Source of the DNA: Edwardsiella piscicida | GTDB taxonomy: Bacteria > Pseudomonadota > Gammaproteobacteria > Enterobacterales > Enterobacteriaceae | Assembly (NCBI RefSeq): GCF_001896205.1 | Contig: NZ_MPNU01000001.1 | Location: 1,678,318-1,742,317 of the forward strand | Direction of reading: 5' to 3' | Length of the DNA stretch: 64,000 bases | Shown: piece by piece, positions 31,121 through 41,906 of the stretch | Position numbering within the stretch: the first letter of the stretch is position 1 | Layout: every line of letters begins with the position of its first letter | Made by a program: the position numbers and the translations under genes | The notes under the pieces: model-generated | Seen by the model: only the letters and a program-made list of their open reading frames with translations | The model's database searches: none | Told to the model about the DNA's origin: nothing

Positions 31121-32974
31121 TTAACGGATCTCGCTACAGCTCAGGCACAGCGCGTAGCGCTGCTGCGGATCGTTGAGAGAGGCGACCCAATCGCTCTGCG
31201 CCGAAATCTGGCGTGAGAGCTGGAGCAGTGAGGCGGGGATCATGCCCTGCAGCGCCTGCGGTAGGGATGCCTGTACGGAGCTGGTCAGCTGGCTGAACAC
31301 CATTTCGCTAAAGCTCGGATTATCGACATACCACCGCAGCTGAGGCTGCTTGATGCCGGCCAGCGTCGCCGCCTGGCTGACGGCATCGTCAAAGTCGCCC
31401 AATCGATCGACCAACCCATTGGCTTTGGCATCGACGCCCAGCCAGACGCGCCCCTGCGCGATGCTATCGATCTGCGCCGGCGTTTTATGACGGGCGGTGG
31501 CCACCAGGCTGATAAAGCGCTGATAGCCGTTCTCTATCGTCAGTTGCATCAGATCGCTGACGCTCTGCGGCAGCGCTTTGGTCAGGGCGGTGTCGGCCAG
31601 CGGCGAGGTAGCGACGCCGTCCGTATAGACACCCAGCTGGCTCAGCGGTTTTTCAAAGGTATTGATTACCCCAAAGATCCCGATCGAGCCGGTGAGGGTG
31701 CTGGGGCTGGCGATAATGGCGTTGGCGGGCGTCGAGATCCAGTAACCGCCGGATGCCGCCAGTCCTCCCATGGAGACCACCACCGGCTTACCGGCGTCGC
31801 GCGCCGCCGCCAGCGCCGACCGGATCTCTTCAGAGGCGGTGACGCTGCCGCCGGGGCTGTTGACCCGTAGGATGATCGCGCGGATAGCCGGATCGAGACG
31901 CGCCTGGCGAATCTGGGCCGCGGTCGTATCACCGCCGACGCTGCCCGGCGTCGCCTCGCCATCGATGATCGGCCCGCTGGCAAAAATAACGGCGATCTGG
32001 CCATTGCCCGTAGGCTTCGGCTTCAGGGGATAGTCATAGAGACTGATGTGGCGGTAGTCGCGCGCGCGCGTATCCCAGCCAAACTGTTTGGACAGAATAC
32101 CCTCGACCTCGCTGCGCGATGCCAGCCCGTCGACCAGCCGATGCAGTACGGCGTACTGCGCCATATCACCGCCGGTGGCCTGTAGCCCTTTCAGCATCTG
32201 CTCGGCGCCGGGGAAAACTTGCTCCGGCGTAAGGTGGCGGTTGGCGGCAACGGTGGCCAAATAGTTATTCCACATACCGTTGAGCCACTGGCTGTCAGCG
32301 CTGCGCGCCTGCGGCGACATCTGGTCGCGCATCAGCGGTTCGACGGCGGACTTATAGGTGCCGACGCGGAAGATGTGGGTGCTGACATCCAGTTTATCCA
32401 GCAGGCTCTTATAGTAGAGGTTATTGGTCGCCATCCCCTGCAGGCCGACGCTGCCCTGGGGGGAGAGGTAGATCTTATTTGCATAGCTGGCCAGGAAATA
32501 CTGCGCCTGGGTGTAGCTTTCACCGACCGCCAGGATCGGCTTACCGCTGGCGCGGAACTCGGCCAGCGCCTTGCCAATGTACTGCAGCGACGGCTGATCC
32601 GCGCCGGCAAAGTTATTCAGCGATAACACCAGCCCGGTAATATTGGGATCGCTTTTGGCCTGGCGCAGGGTCTCCACCAGATCGAACAGGGAGTTCTCCT
32701 GTAGCGCCGCGCCGCGGATGCCCAGTAGCTCTCGGCCCAGCTGCCCGAATTTGCTGTTCAGCGCGGGGTTATCGACCACCACGCCGTTGAGATCCACCAG
32801 CAGAGCGCCTTTGGTGGCAGGATCGACGGGCGTATCCTGAAACTGAAGGTAGATACCGACGCCGATCAGGATCAGCAGGACTAAAAACAGGTTAAGGATA
32901 AACTCGCGAATAAAATTGAGTATTCGCCAGCACCAGCGGAACGCGCCGGCGATAGAGCGCCATAGCATGCGCAT
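31121..32974 (-). CDS. sppA: Signal peptide peptidase SppA (protease IV)
   Basis: Inner-membrane Ser/Lys-dyad protease that degrades cleaved signal peptides on the periplasmic side. An N-terminal membrane anchor (FILNLFLVLLILIGVGIYL, about residues 25-46) is followed by two tandem protease-like domains. The catalytic Lys lies in GTYKSAVEPL of the first, and the Ser in GGLAASGGYWIS of the second. The 617-residue length matches E. coli (618). Divergent from ydjA, as in E. coli. Confidence 0.97.
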   Translation of the reverse strand: MRMLWRSIAGAFRWCWRILNFIREFILNLFLVLLILIGVGIYLQFQDTPVDPATKGALLVDLNGVVVDNPALNSKFGQLGRELLGIRGAALQENSLFDLVETLRQAKSDPNITGLVLSLNNFAGADQPSLQYIGKALAEFRASGKPILAVGESYTQAQYFLASYANKIYLSPQGSVGLQGMATNNLYYKSLLDKLDVSTHIFRVGTYKSAVEPLMRDQMSPQARSADSQWLNGMWNNYLATVAANRHLTPEQVFPGAEQMLKGLQATGGDMAQYAVLHRLVDGLASRSEVEGILSKQFGWDTRARDYRHISLYDYPLKPKPTGNGQIAVIFASGPIIDGEATPGSVGGDTTAAQIRQARLDPAIRAIILRVNSPGGSVTASEEIRSALAAARDAGKPVVVSMGGLAASGGYWISTPANAIIASPSTLTGSIGIFGVINTFEKPLSQLGVYTDGVATSPLADTALTKALPQSVSDLMQLTIENGYQRFISLVATARHKTPAQIDSIAQGRVWLGVDAKANGLVDRLGDFDDAVSQAATLAGIKQPQLRWYVDNPSFSEMVFSQLTSSVQASLPQALQGMIPASLLQLSRQISAQSDWVASLNDPQQRYALCLSCSEIR

Positions 32975-33179
32975 GTTAACTCCAGGTCAATGATTGCAAT
33001 TCCGCTATCCTAGCGGCGTCGCCGGGAAAAGTCAGCGTCGATATGCGCCCGGCAGCGCTGGTCCGCCCTCTGTGCGTATGTCGGGGCTGGCATCTTACGG
33101 CGCGCGGGGGGATAATTGTCGTAACCTCTCTGTAACATCATTACAGACTATGTGTTTGACTTATCACTTGGAGAGTCCC

Positions 33180-33728
33180 ATGGATGCATTAGAGCTCCTG
33201 CTGCAGCGTCGTTCCGCTTCCCGCCTGAGCGAGCCCGCCCCGTCCGATCAGGCGCTGGAAAACATTTTTCAGGCCGGGCTGCGCGCGCCGGACCACGGCG
33301 GCCTGCAGCCGTGGCGCTTCGTAACCGTGCAGGGCGACGGGCGTGAGCGTCTGAGCGCGCTGCTGCACGATATCGCGCTGGCCGAGGGGCGCGATGAGAA
33401 AGGCGTTGAGAAGGCCCGCAGCGCGCCCTTTCGCGCGCCGCTGATCGTCACGGTGATCGCCCACTGTAATCGCGACAGTCGGGTGCCTCAGTGGGAGCAG
33501 ATCGCCTCCGCCGGGTGTGCCGTGATGGCGATGCAGATGGCGGCGCAGGCGCAGGGATTTAACGGTATCTGGCGCAGCGGCCACTGGACCGAGGCACCCC
33601 GGGTACGCCAGGCGTTTGGCTGCCGCGAACAGGATGCCATCGTCGGTTTTCTCTATCTGGGCACACCCACCCTGAAGGCCGCCAGAGTACAGCCGCTGGA
33701 TAGCAGCGCCTTTGTCCGCCCATTCTGA
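33180..33728 (+). CDS. ydjA: Minimal nitroreductase YdjA
   Basis: Small flavin (FMN) NADH/NADPH nitroreductase-fold protein of 182 residues (E. coli 183). The substrate is unclear. The FMN-contact segment [13 protein letters not shown] near the N-terminus, [12 protein letters not shown] and the C-terminal FLYLGTP are as in the family. The ATG at 33180 is used; the frame extends to 32994 but that part overlaps the sppA promoter. First gene of the ydjA-selD-selU-topB-ynjH array. Confidence 0.94.
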   Translation: MDALELLLQRRSASRLSEPAPSDQALENIFQAGLRAPDHGGLQPWRFVTVQGDGRERLSALLHDIALAEGRDEKGVEKARSAPFRAPLIVTVIAHCNRDSRVPQWEQIASAGCAVMAMQMAAQAQGFNGIWRSGHWTEAPRVRQAFGCREQDAIVGFLYLGTPTLKAARVQPLDSSAFVRPF

Positions 33729-33761
33729 TCCTCTCCTCTTTCTCATTCAGTATGCGTGTCA

Positions 33762-33795
33762 CGTGCCCCGGCGTCAGCGGTCTCGCCGGGGCACG
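33762..33795. repeat. Inverted repeat downstream of ydjA
   Basis: A perfect 12-pair stem, CGTGCCCCGGCG / CGCCGGGGCACG, with a 10-nt loop, in the ydjA-selD gap. No T-run, so a hairpin that may stabilise ydjA mRNA or weakly terminate. Confidence 0.5.
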
Positions 33796-33932
33796 TTGAA
33801 TGACCATTTCCTGTGCGCGTAACCGTTTGCCTTTGTGCGATCGCGCGGCTTATTGATCGCGTGACTTATCAATTCCCCGCGCTGGCGCTACTATTGCGTG
33901 ATTTTATTTTTCTTGATGGAGAGGAGTAGGGT

Positions 33933-34979
33933 ATGACTGCGCCGGCCATTCGTTTGACACAGTACAGCCATGGGGCGGGATGTGGCTGCAAAATCTCGCC
34001 GAAAGTATTGGAGTCCATCCTGCACAGTGAGCAGGCCAAGTTTGTCGATCCCCACCTGCTGGTGGGAAATGAGACGCGCGACGACGCGGCGGTTTACGAT
34101 ATCGGCAACGGGGTTGGCATTATCAGTACCACCGACTTCTTTATGCCCATCGTGGACGATCCGTATGATTTTGGCCGTATCGCGGCCACCAATGCCATCA
34201 GTGATATCTACGCCATGGGCGGTAAACCGATCATGGCGATCGCTATTCTGGGCTGGCCGCTGGAGAAGCTGGCGCCGGAGATTGCCCGCCAGGTCATCGA
34301 AGGGGGGCGTCAGGTGTGTCGCGAGGCCGGGATTTCCCTGGCCGGGGGCCACTCCATTGACGCGCCGGAGCCGATTTTTGGCCTGGCGGTCACCGGGACG
34401 GTCAGCACCGAACGAGTGAAGAAGAACAGCGCGGCGCAGGCTGGCTGCCGTCTCTATCTGACCAAGCCGCTGGGGATCGGCGTGCTGACGACTGCAGAGA
34501 AGAAGAGCGCGCTGCGCCCTGAGCACCGCGGGCTGGCGCGCGATACCATGTGTCAGCTGAACAGCCCGGGCGCCGACTTTGCCGATATTCAGGGCGTGAC
34601 GGCGATGACCGACGTGACCGGGTTTGGCCTGCTGGGGCACCTGAGCGAGATTTGTCAGGGCTCCGGTCTGCAGGCGACGCTGTGGTTTGATCAGATCCCG
34701 CGCCTCCCCGGCGTCGAGGCGTATATCGCACAGGGCTGCGTGCCGGGGGGAACCGGGCGTAACTTTGACAGCTATGGACATCTGGTCGGGGCGATGGACC
34801 CGCTGCAGCGTCAGCTGCTGTGCGATCCGCAAACTTCCGGCGGTCTGCTGCTGGCGGTAACGCCGGAGGCCGAGGCGGCGGTACGCGACGTCGCGCTGCG
34901 CCATGGTCTGACGCTGAGCGCCATCGGTGAGCTGCACGCGCCGCGTGCGGGTGAACCGCTGATCGAGGTTCAGGAATGA
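33933..34979 (+). CDS. selD: Selenide, water dikinase SelD (selenophosphate synthetase)
   Basis: Makes selenophosphate from selenide and ATP. The active-site Cys17 is in [10 protein letters not shown], a cysteine and not selenocysteine. The ATP/metal-binding loop [11 protein letters not shown] and the block [23 protein letters not shown] are intact. Length 348 (E. coli 347). GAGGAG precedes the ATG. The selU start overlaps the selD stop by 4 nt (ATGA), so the two are translationally coupled. Confidence 0.97.
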   Translation: MTAPAIRLTQYSHGAGCGCKISPKVLESILHSEQAKFVDPHLLVGNETRDDAAVYDIGNGVGIISTTDFFMPIVDDPYDFGRIAATNAISDIYAMGGKPIMAIAILGWPLEKLAPEIARQVIEGGRQVCREAGISLAGGHSIDAPEPIFGLAVTGTVSTERVKKNSAAQAGCRLYLTKPLGIGVLTTAEKKSALRPEHRGLARDTMCQLNSPGADFADIQGVTAMTDVTGFGLLGHLSEICQGSGLQATLWFDQIPRLPGVEAYIAQGCVPGGTGRNFDSYGHLVGAMDPLQRQLLCDPQTSGGLLLAVTPEAEAAVRDVALRHGLTLSAIGELHAPRAGEPLIEVQE

Positions 34980-36088
34980 CAGGCAAGGCTGTAACCCGCC
35001 CGGATGGCACGGACTACCTCGCCATCCTGGCCAATGACGTTCCGTTAATCGATGTGCGCGCCCCGGTAGAGTTTCAGTCCGGGGCGTTTCCCAGCGCCTG
35101 TAACCTGCCGCTGATGCTGGACAGCGAACGCGAGGCGGTCGGTATCTGCTACAAGCAGCAGGGGCAAGACGCCGCCATCGCGCTGGGTAATCGCCTGGTC
35201 TACGGCGAGGTGCGCGCCGCGCGCATCGCGGCCTGGCGTGAGCAGTGCCAGCGTCACCCCGAGGGCTATCTCTACTGTTTCCGCGGCGGCCTGCGCTCCC
35301 ATATCGTACAGCAGTGGCTGCGCGAGTCGGGACTGGACTATCCGCTGATCGAGGGGGGCTATAAGGCGCTGCGCCATGCCATCCTGCAGTTTACCGAGCA
35401 GGCGTCGACGCTGCCGATGGTGCTGATCGGCGGCAATACCGGCTGTGGCAAAACGCGGATGCTGCGTGAGCTGCGCGCCGGTATCGATCTGGAGGGCGCC
35501 GCCCACCACCGCGGCTCCTCCTTTGGACGTACCGTGGTCGCGCAGGGCACGCAGATCGACTTTGAAAATCAGCTCGGCATCGCCCTGCTGAAGAAGCACC
35601 GCGCCGGTATCCGCCGCTGGATTCTGGAGGATGAGGGGCGGGTGATCGGCTCTAACCATGTTCCGCTGTGCTTCTATAATCAGATGCTGCAGGCGGCGGT
35701 GGCGGTGGTGGATGAGCCCTTTGAGGCCCGTCTGGTTCGGCTGCAGGAGGAGTATATCGACCTGATGCGCGTGGAGTATGAGCGCGCCTATGGCCAAGAA
35801 GCGGGCTGGCAGGCCTATGCGGAGTACCTGCATCACGGGCTGTTTGCCATCCGTCGTCGACTGGGGCTAGAGCGTTACGCTGAGCTGGATGCCCATTTGG
35901 TCAGAGCGCTGCAGCAGCAGCAGGCTGGCCGCGGCAGTGAGGGACATCTGGCCTGGCTGGTCCCGCTGCTGCATGACTACTATGATCCGATGTACGGCTA
36001 CCAGTTGGAGAAGAAGGCAGCGCGGATTGTTTTTCGCGGTGACTATCGGGCCGTCAGGGAATATCTTCTCTCTCTCAGCCAGACATAG
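34976..36088 (+). CDS. mnmH: tRNA 2-selenouridine synthase SelU/MnmH
   Basis: Replaces sulfur in the wobble 2-thiouridine of certain tRNAs with selenium, using selenophosphate. The N-terminal rhodanese domain has the reactive Cys101 in [10 protein letters not shown]. The C-terminal P-loop NTPase part has GGNTGCGKT at 152-160. Length 370. It overlaps selD by 4 nt; in E. coli this gene (ybbB) sits elsewhere and selD is next to topB directly. Here it joins the enzyme that makes its substrate. Confidence 0.96.
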   Translation: MTGKAVTRPDGTDYLAILANDVPLIDVRAPVEFQSGAFPSACNLPLMLDSEREAVGICYKQQGQDAAIALGNRLVYGEVRAARIAAWREQCQRHPEGYLYCFRGGLRSHIVQQWLRESGLDYPLIEGGYKALRHAILQFTEQASTLPMVLIGGNTGCGKTRMLRELRAGIDLEGAAHHRGSSFGRTVVAQGTQIDFENQLGIALLKKHRAGIRRWILEDEGRVIGSNHVPLCFYNQMLQAAVAVVDEPFEARLVRLQEEYIDLMRVEYERAYGQEAGWQAYAEYLHHGLFAIRRRLGLERYAELDAHLVRALQQQQAGRGSEGHLAWLVPLLHDYYDPMYGYQLEKKAARIVFRGDYRAVREYLLSLSQT

Positions 36089-36096
36089 GGTGACTG

Positions 36097-38025
36097 ATGC
36101 GGCTGTTTATTGCGGAAAAGCCCAGCCTGGGGCGGGCCATTGCGGATGTGTTGCCTAAGCCGCACCGGCGTGCGGATGGCTATATTCAGTGCGGTGACGG
36201 CGACGTGGTGACCTGGTGCGTGGGTCATCTGCTGGAGCAGGCCGAGCCGGATGCCTACGATGCCCGCTACGCGCGCTGGAATCTGGCCGATCTGCCGATT
36301 GTACCGCAGAAGTGGCAGCTGCGACCCAAGGCATCGAGCGCCAAGCAGCTGAAGGTGATCGAGCGCCTGCTGCGCGATGCGCAGCAGGTGGTGCACGCCG
36401 GAGACCCGGATCGCGAAGGGCAGCTGCTGGTGGATGAGGTGCTCGACTTTCTGGCCCTGGCGCCGGAAAAGCGGCGCCAGGTACAGCGCTGCCTGATCAA
36501 CGATCTTAACCCCCAGGCGGTGGCGCGGGCGCTGGAGCGACTGCGCGATAACCATGAGTTTATGCCGCTGTGCGTCTCCGCGCTGGCGCGCGCGCGCGCC
36601 GACTGGCTGTATGGCATCAACATGACCCGCGCCTATACCCTGCTGGGGCGCAACGCCGGCTATAACGGCGTGCTCTCCGTGGGCCGGGTGCAGACGCCGG
36701 TGCTCGGGCTGGTGGTTCGCCGCGATGAGGAGATCGCGCACTTTGTCGCCAAGGACTACTACGAGGTGCGGGCGCATATCGTAACGCCGGCCGGCGAGCG
36801 CTTCTGGGCGCAGTGGCAGCCCAGCGAGGCCTGCGAACCCCATCAGGATGAAGAGGGGCGCCTGCTCAACCGTGCGCTGGCGGAGCATGTTATCGCCCGG
36901 ATCCAGGATAAACCCGCCCGGGTGACCGGCTATAACGATAAGCGTGAGTCTGAGGTGGCGCCGCTGCCGTTCTCCCTGTCAGCGCTGCAGATCGAGGCCG
37001 CCAAACGCTTTGCCATGAGCGCTCAGCAGGTTCTGGATACCTGTCAGCGTCTGTATGAAACCCATAAGCTATTGACCTATCCCCGCTCCGACAGCCGTTA
37101 CCTGCCGGAGGAGCACTTTGCCGGGCGCCATGCGGTGATGGCGGCGATTGCCGCCCATGCGCCGACGCTGGCCAATCTGGAGAGCGTCGACGTCCAGCGG
37201 CGTAACCGCTGCTGGGATGACAGCAAGGTTGATGCCCACCATGCCATCATTCCCACGGCCCGGGCAGGCAGCGTCGCGCTAAATGAGGATGAGCGCAATA
37301 TCTATCAGCTGGTGGCGCGTCAGTACCTGATGCAGTTCTGCCCCGATGCGCAGTACCGTAAGTGCGTCATCGATCTGGAGATTGAGGGGGGGATCTTTAT
37401 CGCCAAGGCGCGTTTTCTGTCTCAGGCCGGCTGGCGTGCGCTGCTCGGTGCCAAGGAGCGCGACGACGAAGATGAGGGGATGCCGCTGCCGGTGGTGGCC
37501 CGGGATGACCTGCTGCACTGCGAGCGGGGCGAGCTGATGGCGCGCCAGACGCAGCCGCCGCGTCACTTTACCGATGCCACGCTGCTGTCGGCCATGACCG
37601 GGATCGCCCGTTTTGTGCAGGATAAATCGCTAAAGAAAATCCTGCGAGCGACCGATGGTTTAGGGACCGAGGCTACGCGCGCCGGTATTATCGAACTGCT
37701 GTTTCGCCGCGGGTTTCTGCATAAAAAGGGGCGCTATATCCACGCCAGCCCGGCGGGCAGCGCGCTGATCCACTGTTTGCCCGAGATGGCCGGTCGTCCG
37801 GATATGACGGCACACTGGGAGGCGACGCTGACGAAGATCAGTGAGCGGGGCTGCCGCTACCAGGACTTTATGCACCCGCTGGTGGAGACGCTGCAGCAGT
37901 TGATCCACCAGGCGCGTACCGCCGTGAACCCCCGAGCGTTCCGTGATCTGCCGCCCGCTGAGAGCGCCCGGCCACGGCGCGCCAAAGGGGCATCAACTGC
38001 GTCAAATAAGAGGAAAAAAGCATGA
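36097..38025 (+). CDS. topB: DNA topoisomerase III
   Basis: Type IA topoisomerase that decatenates replication and recombination intermediates. The Toprim domain has [12 protein letters not shown] and the acidic [13 protein letters not shown]; the transesterifying Tyr328 is in [13 protein letters not shown]. Length is 642 (E. coli 653), with a basic C-terminal tail. Eight nt separate it from selU and its stop overlaps the next start by 4 nt. Confidence 0.97.
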   Translation: MRLFIAEKPSLGRAIADVLPKPHRRADGYIQCGDGDVVTWCVGHLLEQAEPDAYDARYARWNLADLPIVPQKWQLRPKASSAKQLKVIERLLRDAQQVVHAGDPDREGQLLVDEVLDFLALAPEKRRQVQRCLINDLNPQAVARALERLRDNHEFMPLCVSALARARADWLYGINMTRAYTLLGRNAGYNGVLSVGRVQTPVLGLVVRRDEEIAHFVAKDYYEVRAHIVTPAGERFWAQWQPSEACEPHQDEEGRLLNRALAEHVIARIQDKPARVTGYNDKRESEVAPLPFSLSALQIEAAKRFAMSAQQVLDTCQRLYETHKLLTYPRSDSRYLPEEHFAGRHAVMAAIAAHAPTLANLESVDVQRRNRCWDDSKVDAHHAIIPTARAGSVALNEDERNIYQLVARQYLMQFCPDAQYRKCVIDLEIEGGIFIAKARFLSQAGWRALLGAKERDDEDEGMPLPVVARDDLLHCERGELMARQTQPPRHFTDATLLSAMTGIARFVQDKSLKKILRATDGLGTEATRAGIIELLFRRGFLHKKGRYIHASPAGSALIHCLPEMAGRPDMTAHWEATLTKISERGCRYQDFMHPLVETLQQLIHQARTAVNPRAFRDLPPAESARPRRAKGASTASNKRKKA

Positions 38026-38345
38026 AACAGGCCGTAATGATGGCGCTCGCTGCGCTGCTGTGGAGCGGGGCGCTACAGGCTCAGGGATCCGTCTCCACCG
38101 ACGGTGCCCAGCAGGGGGCCGCCGCCGTCGCCGCCGGCGGTATCGATGTGGTGGTGCCGATGCCGGCCAACGGATATACCAACGGGGTCAACGGCGTGAA
38201 CTGCAGCCGCTGCTGCCTGTATCAGGATCGCTACTACTCCGAGGGGGCGGTCGTCAGCACGGATGGCCTGCTGCTACAGTGTCAGGCTAATCCGCAGGTG
38301 TTGAGTACCAACAACCTGCGCTGGGTCGTGCTGAAGAAAGGGTAA
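38022..38345 (+). CDS. ynjH: YnjH-like exported protein (DUF1496)
   Basis: Predicted periplasmic protein of 107 residues with a signal peptide ending near SGALQAQG. The mature part has the DUF1496 signature [18 protein letters not shown] and a late [19 protein letters not shown], four cysteines in all. The ATG overlaps the topB stop by 4 nt. E. coli ynjH is near gdhA and topB but not directly attached. Function unknown. Confidence 0.88.
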   Translation: MKQAVMMALAALLWSGALQAQGSVSTDGAQQGAAAVAAGGIDVVVPMPANGYTNGVNGVNCSRCCLYQDRYYSEGAVVSTDGLLLQCQANPQVLSTNNLRWVVLKKG

Positions 38346-38372
38346 ACGCAACAGGATCTCGTTGCGCTGGCC

Positions 38373-38801
38373 TCAGGCATCGGCGTGAAAACGCGCCAGC
38401 AGATCCAGATAGGCCTGCAGCAGCGGTCTATCCGCCGGTGCCAGGTCGTATGTCTGCGCCTGGCATGGGGTAACCCAGCACAGCGCCGCGTGCTCTCGCA
38501 CCTCGGGCTCGCCCTCTTCCGGCTCTACCCGCCAGGCGTGCAGGTGAATGCGCTTACCCGGCAGGTGTAACGTGCTGCTGGCGACATAGTCGCTGACCCG
38601 GCAGCGTAGCCCCAGCTCTTCATCCAGCTCACGCTGCAGCGCCTGGGGCTGACTCTCTCCCGCCTCGACTTTCCCGCCGGGAAACTCCCACAGCCCCGCC
38701 TGATCCTGTCCTGAGCCACGCTGGGCTAGCAGGATGGCGCCGCGTCGCTCAATGATGGCTGCGACGACGTGCAGGATTTTCTCCGCCGTCTGCGCGCTCA
38801 T
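38373..38801 (-). CDS. nudG: Nudix hydrolase NudG
   Basis: Nudix pyrophosphohydrolase; E. coli NudG acts on damaged CTP derivatives such as 5-hydroxy-CTP and 2-hydroxy-dATP. The Nudix box is complete: G43, E49, and REXXEEXGX at 57-65 (RELDEELGL). The MutT-like segment [19 protein letters not shown] precedes it. 142 residues (E. coli 135). Its start overlaps the xthA stop by 4 nt, a repair-gene operon of DNA-damage enzymes. Confidence 0.94.
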   Translation of the reverse strand: MSAQTAEKILHVVAAIIERRGAILLAQRGSGQDQAGLWEFPGGKVEAGESQPQALQRELDEELGLRCRVSDYVASSTLHLPGKRIHLHAWRVEPEEGEPEVREHAALCWVTPCQAQTYDLAPADRPLLQAYLDLLARFHADA

Positions 38802-39607
38802 GACAGCGCGAACTCGGCCCAGATCGGGGCGTGATCCGAGGGTTTCTCCATGGCGCGGATCGCGTAGTCGATGCCGGTATCGGTACAGCGCTGGGCCAGC
38901 GGCTGACTGGCCAGCAGCAAATCGATACGCAGACCGCGATTATCATCGAACCCCTTGGAGCGGTAGTCGAACCACGAGAAGCGCTCGTCACCCTGCGGGT
39001 TGGCCTGACGATAGGTATCGACCAGCCCCCACGCCAGCAGACGATCCAGCCACTCCCGCTCTTCCGGCAGGAAGGAGCACTTGCCGCTGCGCAGCCAGCG
39101 CCGCCGGCTATCTTCGCCGATCCCGATGTCGATATCGCGCGGAGTGATGTTCATGTCGCCCATGATCAGCACCGGGTTCTGCGGCGAGAGCGCATCCTGC
39201 AGATAGCGCTGCAGATCGGCGTAGAATTTGCTCTTTGCCGGGAACTTTATCGGGTGATCGCGGCTTTCGCCCTGAGGAAAGTAGCCGTTAATGACGGTCA
39301 GCGTGCCCAGCTCGGTGGGGATATCGGCCATGATGATGCGCCGCTGCGCCTCGGCATCGTCACCCGGGAAGCCCTTAAGCACCGCCAACGGTGCCATACG
39401 GGTCAGCAGGGCGACGCCGTAGTGGCCTTTCTGGCCGTGGTAGTGCAGGTGATACCCCAGCTGCGCCAGATCCTGCAGCGGAAACATATCGTCATGTACC
39501 TTGGTTTCCTGCAGACCGATCACGTCCGGGCTGTGCTTCTCAACAATCGCCGCGAGCTGATGGGGGCGGGCGCGCAGCCCGTTGATGTTGAAAGAGATAA
39601 ACTTCAT
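38798..39607 (-). CDS. xthA: Exodeoxyribonuclease III
   Basis: The main AP endonuclease and 3'-repair exonuclease. Metal-binding Glu34 is in LQETKVHDD, and the pair Asp/Asn of [14 protein letters not shown] and the C-terminal SDHAPI are catalytic landmarks. 269 residues, as in E. coli (268). First gene of the xthA-nudG operon on the minus strand. Confidence 0.98.
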   Translation of the reverse strand: MKFISFNINGLRARPHQLAAIVEKHSPDVIGLQETKVHDDMFPLQDLAQLGYHLHYHGQKGHYGVALLTRMAPLAVLKGFPGDDAEAQRRIIMADIPTELGTLTVINGYFPQGESRDHPIKFPAKSKFYADLQRYLQDALSPQNPVLIMGDMNITPRDIDIGIGEDSRRRWLRSGKCSFLPEEREWLDRLLAWGLVDTYRQANPQGDERFSWFDYRSKGFDDNRGLRIDLLLASQPLAQRCTDTGIDYAIRAMEKPSDHAPIWAEFALS

Positions 39608-39705
39608 GGATTCTGGCCATTGAATAAAGGTGCCCGCATGGTAGCAGATGGCGGGCGCGAGCTGAACCTTGTCCTGCGTGGGGGTATTCGGGGGATGGGC
39701 GGCGT

Positions 39706-40275
39706 TCAGTCCCAGCGGCTCAGGTTGTGTGGCCGGTAGCTATCGAACGCATCCAGCAGGCGCTCGGCGCTGTCGTCGCGCAGCAGCGTCGCCAGATAAG
39801 GGGGACGAATAAACCCTTCGTCGGCGCTGTAGCGTAAAAAGTCGCACAGGCGCTGATAATAGCATCCTACGTCCAGCAGCCCTACCGGCTTGCTGTGGCA
39901 GCCAATTTGACTCCAGGTCCAGATCTCAAACAGCTCCTCCAGGGTACCGATGCCGCCCGGGAGGGCGATGAATCCGTCGGCTCGGGCCGCCATGTGCGCC
40001 TTGCGCGTGTGCATATCGGGGACGATCTCCAGCGACGTCAGGCCGTGATGCGCCGTTTCGGCATCCACTAAACGCTGGGGGATCACGCCGTGAACCTCGC
40101 CGCCGGCCTCCAGCGCTGCGTTAGCCAGCGCCCCCATCAGCCCCTTGTCGCCGCCGCCGTAGATCAGCGTTCGTCCCTGGCGGGCCAAGGTGCGCCCCAA
40201 ATGGCGAGCGCTGTCCACGTAGCGTTCGGCTACGCCGTCGCTGGCTCCGCAAAAGACACAAATCGCATTACGCAT
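39706..40275 (-). CDS. LOG-family nucleoside monophosphate phosphoribohydrolase
   Basis: Lysine-decarboxylase-like (LOG/TIGR00730) protein of 189 residues, cytokinin-riboside-type phosphoribohydrolase fold. The motif [16 protein letters not shown] and the Rossmann loop [14 protein letters not shown] are clear. In bacteria these enzymes cleave nucleotide glycosidic bonds; the natural substrate is unknown. E. coli has the larger PpnN instead, so this short type is an extra here. Preceded by AAGGGAAATA. Confidence 0.88.
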   Translation of the reverse strand: MRNAICVFCGASDGVAERYVDSARHLGRTLARQGRTLIYGGGDKGLMGALANAALEAGGEVHGVIPQRLVDAETAHHGLTSLEIVPDMHTRKAHMAARADGFIALPGGIGTLEELFEIWTWSQIGCHSKPVGLLDVGCYYQRLCDFLRYSADEGFIRPPYLATLLRDDSAERLLDAFDSYRPHNLSRWD

Positions 40276-40568
40276 TATTTCCCTTAATTTGCAGGCAAAG
40301 TGTGAGATATAGCGAATGTCCCGTCGGATGGCAAGGGATAAGCGCCGTGTTTGGGGCCGATACAGGCGTTTGGGATAGACGATAGAGAGCAGCAGAAGAC
40401 GGGGGAAGGATGACTCGCCGCGCTGCGGCTCGCCCTACGGCCGTGGCCTGCGGCAACGTTGTCTCGCGTTGCTCGACGCGAACCTGGGTCGACGGTTCTC
40501 ACCTTTCCCGGATCGGGTCATGGCTTGATATAGGTATTTGGGATGTATAGCAGAGAACAGCAGGAGAA
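40276..40568 (-). repeat. tRNA-Tyr downstream repeat (tyrT-like)
   Basis: Downstream of the tRNA-Tyr pair, two imperfect copies of a unit are present: 40527-40586, which includes the end of the tRNA gene, and 40359-40412. Shared runs include TTTGGGAT, AGAGA.CAGCAG.AGA and GGGGGAAGGAT. The second copy thus ends in a fragment of the tRNA 3' half. The offset is about 168-175 nt, like the 178-bp repeats that follow E. coli tyrT. Confidence 0.55.
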
Positions 40569-40653
<85 letters not shown>

Positions 40654-40731
40654 TTTTGGGAATTACATTGTTAACCGGTAAAACCGGACGCCGGGCTAAG
40701 GCGTTTTACGACACCATTTCGAGAGAAGAAA

Positions 40732-40816
<85 letters not shown>

Positions 40817-40844
40817 AGATTGTCGCGCTTCGTTATCACCGGAA

Positions 40845-40881
40845 GCGGGGCGCATAATAACAAATCGCGCCGCGCTGTAAA
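40845..40881 (-). promoter_or_regulatory. Stringent-type promoter of the tRNA-Tyr pair
   Basis: On the minus strand TTTACA (40876-40881), a 16-nt spacer and TATTAT (40854-40859) are followed by a GC-rich discriminator GCGCCCCGC. The layout resembles the E. coli tyrT promoter, whose discriminator gives ppGpp control. Confidence 0.85.
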
Positions 40882-40969
40882 GCGTTGGAGAGGAAAAAAA
40901 TTTCGTTTGCCGATTTTTTTGCCCGCACTGCTGTGCGGGCGTACAGAAAACAGAGAAAAAACGAACAAA

Positions 40970-41818
40970 TCAGAAAATTACAGTGCGATTGCCGCAGACG
41001 AATACCCGCTGAGCCAGCACGCGATACAGGGCTCGACTGAGCACATTTTTTTCCACATCGCGCCCCGCGCGTATCATCTCCTCTGCGGTATAGCTGTGAT
41101 CGACGTGGATAACGTCCTGCATGATGATCGGTCCTTCATCCAAGTCATTGTTTACAAAGTGCGCCGTCGCGCCAATGATCTTCACCCCGCGCTGGTAGGC
41201 CTGGTGATAGGGGCGGGCGCCGATAAACGCCGGGAGAAACGAGTGATGGATATTGATGATGCGGTCAGGATAGCGGGCGACAAAGCCGGGGGTCAGCACC
41301 CGCATATATTTGGCCAGCACCACGTAGTCCGGCTCAAACCGATCGATCTGTTCGGCGACGGCCGCATCGTGCGCCTCGCGGCTAAGGCCTTCGTGACCGA
41401 TCAGGACGAAGGGGATATCAAACTTTTCGACTAACGCCTGTAGCGTCGCGTGGTTGCCGATCACGGCGGCAATCTCGACATCCAGTCCGCCATAGGCGCT
41501 CTTGATCAGCAGATCGCCTAGACAGTGGGCCTCCTTGGTGACCAGGATTACGATGCGCTGACGGGATGTAGTGATGATTTCGCGGTCAGACCCCGGCGGC
41601 AGTGCGTCATCCAGATCGGCCAGCAGGGTGGCGTCGTTAAAGATCCCCTCAAGCTCGGTACGCATAAAGAAGCGCCCGCTGGCGTGGTCGACGAACTCAT
41701 TGTTCTGAATAATGTTGAGCTGATGCTTGTAACAGATATTGGTGATTTTGGCGATCAGCCCCTTGGCATCGGGGCAGACGGTACGCAGTACTTTTCGTTG
41801 AATAACGGGTTGTGACAT
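40970..41818 (-). CDS. purU: Formyltetrahydrofolate deformylase
   Basis: Hydrolyses 10-formyl-THF to THF and formate, supplying formate for PurT and balancing one-carbon pools. An N-terminal ACT domain (RTVCPDAKGLIAKITNICYK) is followed by a formyltransferase-like domain with the motif INIHHSFLPAFIGARPYHQAY and FVNNDLDEGPIIMQD. 282 residues (E. coli 280). AAGGA lies 9 nt before the ATG. Confidence 0.97.
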   Translation of the reverse strand: MSQPVIQRKVLRTVCPDAKGLIAKITNICYKHQLNIIQNNEFVDHASGRFFMRTELEGIFNDATLLADLDDALPPGSDREIITTSRQRIVILVTKEAHCLGDLLIKSAYGGLDVEIAAVIGNHATLQALVEKFDIPFVLIGHEGLSREAHDAAVAEQIDRFEPDYVVLAKYMRVLTPGFVARYPDRIINIHHSFLPAFIGARPYHQAYQRGVKIIGATAHFVNNDLDEGPIIMQDVIHVDHSYTAEEMIRAGRDVEKNVLSRALYRVLAQRVFVCGNRTVIF

Positions 41819-41906
41819 GTGTTTGCATCCTTGTTCTCGCCGGGGCCGTTACCGCCGGGCCCGCCGAGAAGGGAGCGTTAATTCCCCGTTCAGGGCGGGA
41901 CGCAGC

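Noticed and set aside
40284-40502. Arg-rich minus-strand frame in the tRNA-Tyr downstream repeat, recalling the E. coli tpr protein
   Set aside because: No ribosome site and no visible alignment; the region is better explained as repeat DNA.
40914-40945. GCCCGCAC/GTGCGGGC hairpin taken as the purU terminator
   Set aside because: On the purU strand the stem is followed by As, not Ts; the T-run precedes the stem on the plus strand.
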